NCBI GenBank assembly: GCA_946626015.1
Contig: CAMOTT010000139.1
Span: forward strand, 1-5,289
DNA length: 5,289 nt
From: an uncultured Clostridia bacterium
Lineage (GTDB): Bacteria; Bacillota; Clostridia; Oscillospirales; Acutalibacteraceae
Direction: 5' to 3'
The position numbers were made by a program, and so were the translations under genes. Below, piece after piece: positions 1 through 4,006 of this stretch (positions are counted from its first letter, which is position 1; each line of letters begins with the position of its first letter). A model generated the notes under the pieces. That model ran no database searches and was not told the DNA's origin. It saw nothing but the letters and a program-made list of their open reading frames with translations.

Positions 1-492
1 CAGGAGGACGGTTCGGAATATGCTCAAGAAACGCTGAAAGAACTGGATGAGGCCTACGACTCAATAATCCTCAGCCGGTCCTCAAACGGCGGCTCTTACA
101 ACAGGCAGTATACCTCCGCCGGTTCCGATTTCGGAGATATCCGCGCCAAGATAAAGAGCGGACGCTATGAGGACGCCCTGACCCTGCTGGACGGCATCCC
201 CACAGCTTACCGCAACGCGGAGTGGCACTACCTCAAGGGCACTGTATTTTACCGTCAGGGCTGGCTTGAGGAAGCGGAAAAAAACATTTCCGCCGCCTGC
301 TCCATGGATCCGGGCAATGCGGAATACAACGCCGCCTACAACAACATCAATGCCTCTAAAAGCGGCGGATACCGCGCCGAAAGGACCCGGGAGAAAAGCG
401 ACGGCTGCAGCGCCTGCGACATCTGCTCAAGCCTGATATGCGCGGACTGTTGCTGCGAATGTATGGGCGGAGACCTTATAAGATGCTGTTAA
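1..492 (+). CDS. J-domain/TPR protein with cysteine-rich tail (5' end missing)
   Basis: The frame is open from the first base and ends with TAA at 490-492, giving the last 163 residues; the start lies upstream of the window. The first ~24 residues (ending LDEAYDSIIL) look like the last helix of a DnaJ J-domain. Residues ~45-115 form a TPR-like helical region (YEDALTLLDGIP, then AEWHYLKGTVFYRQGWLEEAEKN split over two helices, then a SMDPGNAEYN turn). The final 28 residues hold ten cysteines (fragment residues 136, 139, 142, 147, 150-152, 154, 162, 163), ending in GGDLIRCC. J-domain proteins stimulate Hsp70 (DnaK) ATPase and deliver clients; the TPR would bind a partner. The cysteine tail could bind metal or be modified, but this is inference. 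No transmembrane helix is visible in the part present. It is followed after 25 bp by a membrane-protein gene. Assignment to the J-domain/TPR type is from recall of clostridial homologues; the J-domain HPD motif is outside the window and cannot be checked. Confidence 0.8.
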   Translation, partial: QEDGSEYAQETLKELDEAYDSIILSRSSNGGSYNRQYTSAGSDFGDIRAKIKSGRYEDALTLLDGIPTAYRNAEWHYLKGTVFYRQGWLEEAEKNISAACSMDPGNAEYNAAYNNINASKSGGYRAERTREKSDGCSACDICSSLICADCCCECMGGDLIRCC

Positions 493-503
493 ATCTTTTA
501 AAA

Positions 504-508
504 AGGAG
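504..508 (+). promoter_or_regulatory. Ribosome binding site for the TTG-started membrane protein
   Basis: AGGAG within AAAAGGAGAT lies 9 nt before TTG at 518. This strong Shine-Dalgarno site supports the unusual TTG as the true start. There is no in-frame ATG close by, and the next Met codon (residue 21) would cut into the first membrane helix. Confidence 0.75.
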
Positions 509-517
509 ATTTATCGT

Positions 518-1051
518 TTGAAACAGAGTTCAAAAACCGCCCTGTGCGGAATAATTGCGGCAATCTCTGTGGCGCTTATGTTTCTGGTGTCTATAATACC
601 CTTTCTGACATACGCGCTGCCGGCTCTTACCGGAGCCTTCGTTATACTCATCACCATCGAGATAGATAAAAAATGGGCATTTCTGACCTACGCTGTGACC
701 AGCGTGCTCTCCCTGCTGCTGGTGCCTAACAAAGAGGTGGCTATGCTTTTTGCCTCCTTCTTCGGCTACTATCCCATACTCAAAGCCGTATTTGAGAGCA
801 AGCTCCCCAGAGTTTTGGAATACATAGTAAAAGTTGCTTTGTTCAACGCTACAATGGTGTTATCTTACATCGTGATGATAAAATTCATGGGCATTTCCTT
901 TGACGACGTTTACGAGCTGGGCAAATTTGCCGTACCCATACTGCTCATACTCGGCACGGCCACGTTTCTCATGTACGACCTTGCCCTTACCCGGCTCATT
1001 CGCGATTATCTTATAAAATGGCAAAAACAGTTCAGAAAATTATTTAAATGA
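518..1051 (+). CDS. Small six-helix membrane protein, ECF S-component-like, function unknown
   Basis: This 177-residue integral membrane protein starts at TTG behind a strong Shine-Dalgarno site and stops at TGA 1049-1051. Hydrophobic segments lie at about residues 8-27, 33-49, 53-69, 74-92, 103-121 and 136-158, so roughly six helices. They are separated by short charged loops (EIDKK at 48-52, PNKE at 70-73) and followed by a basic C-terminal tail (KWQKQFRKLFK). The N-terminus (SSKTALCGIIAAISVAL) and the size resemble the substrate-binding S components of ECF vitamin transporters, but I see no residue set pointing to a substrate and no ECF ATPase or T component nearby. A motif FFGYYPILK (81-89) stands out as a likely conserved element. 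It sits between the J-domain protein and the sugar kinase, and its stop codon overlaps a possible upstream ATG of the kinase. It is best treated as a conserved membrane protein of unknown function; S-component similarity is a hypothesis. Confidence 0.8.
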   Translation: MKQSSKTALCGIIAAISVALMFLVSIIPFLTYALPALTGAFVILITIEIDKKWAFLTYAVTSVLSLLLVPNKEVAMLFASFFGYYPILKAVFESKLPRVLEYIVKVALFNATMVLSYIVMIKFMGISFDDVYELGKFAVPILLILGTATFLMYDLALTRLIRDYLIKWQKQFRKLFK

Positions 1052-1056
1052 AATAT

Positions 1057-1064
1057 AAGGAGGA
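1057..1064 (+). promoter_or_regulatory. Ribosome binding site deciding the kinase start
   Basis: AAGGAGGA is a near-perfect Shine-Dalgarno sequence ending 4 nt before ATG at 1069 (5 nt counted from AGGAGG). It lies inside the reading frame that would begin at the earlier ATG (1048, overlapping the previous stop as ATGA), so the ATG at 1069 is the preferred start. Confidence 0.8.
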
Positions 1065-1068
1065 CGTT

Positions 1069-2013
1069 ATGGGATACTATATCGGTGTTGACGGCGGCGG
1101 TACCAAAACCGAGTACGCTCTTTTTGACGCTGAAAAAAACATCGTTGCCGACGTTAAAGGCCCGGGAAGCAACCACGAAAATATGGAGGGTTCCTTTGAC
1201 GAAGCCGCGAAACATATCTGGGACGGCATTAACGGACTTTTAGCCGAGGCTGGCAAAAGCCTTGACGACGTGGATTACACCCTTATGGGTCTTGCCGGGA
1301 TCGATCACCCTTTCCAGCACGATGAGATGTACAGCCGTCTGGAGACTTACGGGCTCAGAAATTTTGAGATATACAACGATGGCTTTATAGTCGTCAAGGC
1401 AGGCTCCGTCACAGGCGCCGCCATAGGCTACAACTGCGGCACGGGCACCTGCTGCAACTCCATCGACCGGGACGGCAATATGCTCCAGCTCGCCGGTTTC
1501 GGCGAATTTTCCGGGGATGCGGGCAACGGGCACTGGATAGCCGCCACCGCGTATAAGCTGATATATGACGAGCTGTTTCTCGGGCTGGAAAAAACCAGGC
1601 TGACGGAGCTTATTTTTGAAAAACGCGGTTTCAAAAACGATGGGGATTTTCTGGACGCCGTATCCCTGCTGGATACCAACGACTCCGAGCCCTTCAGGCG
1701 GGAGCTTATAGATGCTTTTTTTGAGGCCGCAGAGGCCGGAGACAAGCCGGTTATGAAGGCTGTCGAATTTATGGCGGAGAGGGGTTCCGCCCTTATCGCC
1801 GCCCACGTCAATAAAATGAATTTCGGCGGCAAAGAGGATGAGATCGAAGTGGTGCTCTCAGGCTCCATCCACACAAAGCTCCCCTCAAAGATATACGTTG
1901 ACCTGCTCAAAGAGAAAACGATCGGGCGCACAAACCGCAGCTTTAACTTTATCACCCTCCGCCAGCCTCCTGTGACCGGCTGTATAAACTGGATCCTGCA
2001 GGAATACGTTTAA
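1069..2013 (+). CDS. BadF/BadG-family ATPase, N-acetylglucosamine kinase-like sugar kinase
   Basis: This 314-residue ASKHA-fold protein (start chosen at 1069; an ATG at 1048 would add seven residues) has the normal length for the NAGK/BadF family. The phosphate-1 loop is DGGGTKTE at 8-15. GLAGID at 74-79 is the family's interdomain motif. N103-D104 matches the position of the catalytic-base aspartate in sugar kinases of this family. The phosphate-2 loop is GYNCGTGT (120-127). FGEFSGDAGNGHWI (144-157) matches the usual W/F-G-x-x-x-GDxGSGxWI motif that helps form the sugar/ATP site. LSGSIH (263-268) is the adenosine motif, and PPVTGCINW (300-308) replaces the family's PVxGA ending. Family members phosphorylate GlcNAc or related sugars with ATP in the cytoplasm. 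The GH4 enzyme 51 bp downstream suggests a substrate that becomes a 6-phospho-glycoside. Odd: cysteines at 123, 128 and 129 crowd the phosphate-2 loop. The BadF family also contains 4Fe-4S activators of dehydratases, but the DGGGTKTE, ND and GDxGNGxWI motifs favour a sugar kinase. The exact sugar is not determinable here. Confidence 0.85.
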   Translation: MGYYIGVDGGGTKTEYALFDAEKNIVADVKGPGSNHENMEGSFDEAAKHIWDGINGLLAEAGKSLDDVDYTLMGLAGIDHPFQHDEMYSRLETYGLRNFEIYNDGFIVVKAGSVTGAAIGYNCGTGTCCNSIDRDGNMLQLAGFGEFSGDAGNGHWIAATAYKLIYDELFLGLEKTRLTELIFEKRGFKNDGDFLDAVSLLDTNDSEPFRRELIDAFFEAAEAGDKPVMKAVEFMAERGSALIAAHVNKMNFGGKEDEIEVVLSGSIHTKLPSKIYVDLLKEKTIGRTNRSFNFITLRQPPVTGCINWILQEYV

Positions 2014-2064
2014 CGGTTTTAATTTTGTTAAAAATATAAATAAATATTGAAAGAAGTGTTTGCA
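2014..2064 (+). other. AT-rich spacer between kinase and GH4 gene
   Basis: This 51-bp gap is strongly AT-rich. It holds a weak inverted repeat (TTTTAA 2017-2022 with TTAAAA 2028-2033) that has no GC stem, so it is not a convincing terminator. A TATAAA at 2035-2040 has no good -35 partner. Read-through from the kinase is the simplest view, though a weak internal promoter cannot be excluded. GAAAGAAG (2049-2056) is a weak ribosome binding site 8 nt before ATG 2065. Confidence 0.5.
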
Positions 2065-3348
2065 ATGAAAGAGATCAAAGTTGCCGTTATCGGTTCCGGC
2101 AGTACCTACTGTCCCGAGCTTGTGGACGGTTTCATCAAACAGAGGGACAGCCTTAAGCTGACCAAAATATCCTTTATGGATATTGACGAGCGCAAAAGAA
2201 CCATCGTTGGCAACCTGTGCGTCCGCATGCTCAAAAAGGCTGAGATGGATACCGAGGTGCTCATGACCGACGACCTTGACGAGGCGCTTCAGGGCGCGGA
2301 TTTTGTGGTGACGCAGATCAGGGTGGGCAAGCTCCCCGCAAGGCATCTGGACGAAAGCATCCCCATCAAATATGACCTTATCGGTCAGGAGACCACCGGT
2401 ATAGGCGGATTTTTCAAGGCTCTGCGCACCATCCCGGTGATCAAGCACATCTGCGACCGTATAGAGGCTATCTGCCCCGACGCCTGGCTCATCAACTTCA
2501 CAAATCCCTCCGGTCTTGTGACGGAGTTCGTTCTCAACAACACCAAGGTCAAAGCGATGGGTCTGTGCAACGTGCCCATCAGCATGATCGACGACGTGCG
2601 TGAGATCAGCGGCGAGGACAGCGAGATCACATACCTCGGCCTCAACCATCTGAGCTGGATAACCTCAGTTCGCAAGGATGGTAAAGAGCTGCTCCCCGGC
2701 ATGATCAAATCCGGATTTTCCCCCAAGGTCATGGCGAACATAAAGGACGACGGCTTCTCCATCGAATGTCTCAACGCCATTCAGGCTATCCCCTCCTCCT
2801 ATCTCCAGTATTATTACTGCCGCGCCGCAAAGCTGGCTCACCTTAAAGAGGGCGAAAAGACCAGGGCTCAGGTTTGCATGGAGATAGAGGAACAACTCCT
2901 TGAGATGTACTCCGACGAAAACCTCGTTGAAAAACCCGCTCTCCTTGACAAGAGAGGCGGCTACAAATACTCTCTGGCGGCGGTCTCCCTTATTGACGCC
3001 ATTGCCAACGACGTGCGCAACGTTCAGGTGGTAAACATCAAAAACGGCGACACCCTGCCCTTTATGGACAAGGACGATGTTGTTGAAATCGCCGCTGTCA
3101 TCGGCAAGGACGGCGCCACCCCTGTCAAGGTGGAACCCGTTGAGAACAGGCACATCATCGGCCTTATGCGCATAGTCAAAGAATACGAAAAATACGCCGT
3201 CAAGGCTGCCATCTCCGGCAACGATGACGACGCTATAAACGCTCTGCTTGTACATCCCCTTGTGGGCGACTGGGAAAAGGCCACAAAGTGCTTTGCCGAA
3301 ATGAAAGAGGCGCACAAGGATTATCTCCCCCAGTTTTTCAAAAAATAA
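2065..3348 (+). CDS. Glycoside hydrolase family 4, probable NAD-dependent 6-phospho-beta-glucosidase
   Basis: This 427-residue protein is close to the usual GH4 length (~430-450). ATG 2065 is preferred because a purine-rich site precedes it and MKEIKVAVIGSGS begins right at the Rossmann fold; an upstream TTG at 2047 would add six residues but has no ribosome binding site. VIGSGST (8-14) is the NAD loop, and D39 ends strand 2. GQETTG is at 107-112 and NFTNPSG at 144-150. CNVP at 168-171 and LNHL around His195 give the Cys/His ligands of the catalytic Mn2+ site known in the family. Tyr246 in IPSSYLQYYY aligns by motif with the catalytic-base tyrosine. GH4 enzymes cleave through NAD-assisted oxidation at C3, elimination and re-reduction. 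From memory of the family, CNVP marks 6-phospho-beta-glucosidases, as opposed to CDMP (phospho-alpha-glucosidases) and CHxx (alpha-galactosidases/glucuronidases). It is cytoplasmic, follows a sugar kinase rather than PTS genes, and ends before the shared terminator. The aglycone or sugar identity is unknown. Confidence 0.92.
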   Translation: MKEIKVAVIGSGSTYCPELVDGFIKQRDSLKLTKISFMDIDERKRTIVGNLCVRMLKKAEMDTEVLMTDDLDEALQGADFVVTQIRVGKLPARHLDESIPIKYDLIGQETTGIGGFFKALRTIPVIKHICDRIEAICPDAWLINFTNPSGLVTEFVLNNTKVKAMGLCNVPISMIDDVREISGEDSEITYLGLNHLSWITSVRKDGKELLPGMIKSGFSPKVMANIKDDGFSIECLNAIQAIPSSYLQYYYCRAAKLAHLKEGEKTRAQVCMEIEEQLLEMYSDENLVEKPALLDKRGGYKYSLAAVSLIDAIANDVRNVQVVNIKNGDTLPFMDKDDVVEIAAVIGKDGATPVKVEPVENRHIIGLMRIVKEYEKYAVKAAISGNDDDAINALLVHPLVGDWEKATKCFAEMKEAHKDYLPQFFKK

Positions 3349-3367
3349 TTACATAATATAAAGCATC

Positions 3368-3417
3368 AAAAAAACCGGTTGACTGCGCTTTTTATGCGCC
3401 GGGTCAGCCGGTTTTTT
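3368..3417. terminator. Bidirectional intrinsic terminator between convergent genes
   Basis: A seven-A run (3368-3374) and CCGGTTGAC (3375-3383) pair with GTCAGCCGG (3403-3411) and a six-T run (3412-3417), with one G-U wobble. GCGC (3385-3388) and GCGC (3396-3399) extend the stem above a small internal loop, leaving a loop of about 7 nt. With A on one side and T on the other, it can act as a Rho-independent terminator for the GH4 operon on the + strand and for the HhH gene on the - strand. The - strand gene's stop codon (3416-3418) overlaps the foot of the stem. Confidence 0.88.
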
Positions 3418-3769
3418 ATACCGTTATATCATCCCGTATCTTCTCAAAAATCTTTTCGCTTATACCCTCGACCTCCATTATCTCCGAGATATCATTAAAT
3501 CCGCCGTTGCTGTCGCGGTAGTCGATTATTGCCTGTGCCCTGTCCTCCCCTATGCCGTAAAGGCTCATCAGCAGCTCCTTGTCCGCTGAATTTATGTTCA
3601 CCTTGTTCGCCCGGGTATCTTCGTAAATAACGGCAGTCGTTTCCGCCTGATTTTGCCTGGTAGTGACCGGCGACATCTGCGGCGATTTTTCCACCTGATA
3701 CAGGACTATACACGCGGAGATGATAAGCGCAAGGGCTATCAAAATCAGCTCATATCTTTTGGCGCTCAC
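3416..3769 (-). CDS. ComEA-like helix-hairpin-helix protein, membrane-anchored, short form
   Basis: This 117-residue protein starts at GTG (3767-3769), preceded by a G-run Shine-Dalgarno-like site (GGGGGGAT on the - strand; 3776-3781 are C on the + strand) 6 nt upstream. It has a short basic N-terminus (K4, R5), one hydrophobic helix at ~8-24, a low-complexity linker rich in Q/T/S (~29-55), then a ComEA-type double helix-hairpin-helix. Residues VNINSADKELL (57-67), LYGIG (70-74), AQAIIDYRDSNGGF (78-91) and VEGIS (100-104) are the classic signature. Such domains bind double-stranded DNA through the backbone; ComEA is the surface DNA receptor of natural transformation. Compared with B. subtilis ComEA (~205 residues), the middle SLBB-type domain is missing, and no comEB or comEC neighbour is present. 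It could therefore be a stand-alone DNA-binding surface protein. The N-terminus also fits a lipobox (I17-S18-A19-C20), although the hydrophobic residues after C20 favour a plain membrane anchor. A good sigma-A promoter lies just upstream. Confidence 0.85.
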   Translation of the reverse strand: MSAKRYELILIALALIISACIVLYQVEKSPQMSPVTTRQNQAETTAVIYEDTRANKVNINSADKELLMSLYGIGEDRAQAIIDYRDSNGGFNDISEIMEVEGISEKIFEKIRDDITV

Positions 3770-3804
3770 TTAAATCCCCCCATCAAAAAAATCTTTCAAC
3801 CCGG

Positions 3805-3833
3805 ATTATAACCCATTGCGGCCAACTTTTCAA
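3805..3833 (-). promoter_or_regulatory. Sigma-A-type promoter of the HhH gene
   Basis: Read on the - strand, TTGAAA (3833-3828) and TATAAT (3810-3805) are separated by exactly 17 bp. The -10 is perfect and the -35 matches five of six consensus bases. Transcription would begin near 3798, giving a leader of about 28 nt with the G-run ribosome binding site inside it. Confidence 0.75.
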
Positions 3834-3908
3834 CATCCTACAAGTTTATAATTACGCACAAAAAAATATATAATTATTGTATAATTTGCTGACAATTTTC
3901 AAATTTAT

Positions 3909-3948
3909 TTTTATTTGACACTTTATATTTCTAATTTGTCAAATAAAA
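3909..3948. repeat. Perfect 12-bp inverted repeat, candidate operator
   Basis: TTTTATTTGACA (3909-3920) is the exact reverse complement of TGTCAAATAAAA (3937-3948), with a 16-bp AT-rich spacer. Each arm carries a TTGACA hexamer facing outward-to-inward on opposite strands. The right arm covers the place where the -35 of the downstream + promoter (TATAAT at 3964-3969) should lie, so a bound dimer could control that promoter. The 28-bp centre-to-centre distance of the arms is about 2.7 helical turns. A role is inferred; the regulator is unknown. A hairpin in RNA is less likely because the repeat lies upstream of the predicted transcript start. Confidence 0.6.
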
Positions 3949-3963
3949 TTTTTCTTTTCGCTG

Positions 3964-3969
3964 TATAAT
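3964..3969 (+). promoter_or_regulatory. Probable -10 box for the FAD oxidoreductase gene
   Basis: A perfect TATAAT is preceded directly by TG. The -35 position at 17 bp spacing (3941-3946) reads AAATAA, which is poor; the nearest TTGTCA (3936-3941) is 22 bp away. The promoter may therefore need an activator, perhaps one bound at the inverted repeat just upstream. The predicted leader is about 31 nt. Confidence 0.5.
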
Positions 3970-3990
3970 ATATGCGTGTTAATTTACCTG

Positions 3991-3997
3991 AAAGGGG
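3991..3997 (+). promoter_or_regulatory. Ribosome binding site of the FAD oxidoreductase gene
   Basis: AAAGGGG lies 9 nt before ATG 4007 and is separated from it by a T-rich stretch. It supports this start, where the Rossmann fold begins within four residues. Confidence 0.7.
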
Positions 3998-4006
3998 TTG
4001 TTTTTT

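Larger units (their letters stand above)
3770..4006. other. Divergent AT-rich intergenic control region
   Basis: These 237 bp separate two divergent genes and are far more AT-rich than the coding DNA. They hold the - strand promoter at 3805-3833, three phased copies of TATAATT (3847, 3869, 3880), a perfect 12-bp inverted repeat at 3909-3948, a probable + strand -10 box at 3964-3969 and a ribosome binding site at 3991-3997. I see no open frame with a good start, no tRNA and no riboswitch-like conserved core. Confidence 0.7.

Noticed and set aside
304..492. A separate 62-residue protein starting at ATG 304
   Set aside because: The same frame is open back to base 1 with TPR and J-domain-like sequence, so the ATG is an internal methionine of a larger truncated gene.
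1240..1955. Long open frames on the - strand opposite the kinase gene (1240-1806, 1428-1955)
   Set aside because: They lie wholly inside a gene with clear family motifs, have no ribosome binding sites I can support and show no recognisable domain; they are by-products of codon bias.
1069..2013. Kinase gene as a 2-hydroxyacyl-CoA dehydratase activator (Fe-S BadF type)
   Set aside because: The sugar-kinase motifs ND (103-104) and GDAGNGHWI (149-157) are present, no dehydratase genes are nearby, and the neighbour is a glycosidase.
2017..2033. TTTTAA/TTAAAA inverted repeat after the kinase as a terminator
   Set aside because: The stem is six A/T pairs with no GC, too weak for an intrinsic terminator.
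1885..3317. Long open frames on the - strand opposite the GH4 gene (1885-2649, 2385-2780, 2665-3315, 3024-3317)
   Set aside because: The + strand GH4 frame accounts for the whole stretch with catalytic motifs in order; the antisense frames overlap one another and look like no known protein.
3915..3943. TTGACA at 3915-3920 as a + strand -35 box
   Set aside because: At 17 bp spacing the -10 would be GTCAAA, and at 18 bp TCAAAT; both are poor. The hexamer is better explained as part of the inverted repeat.
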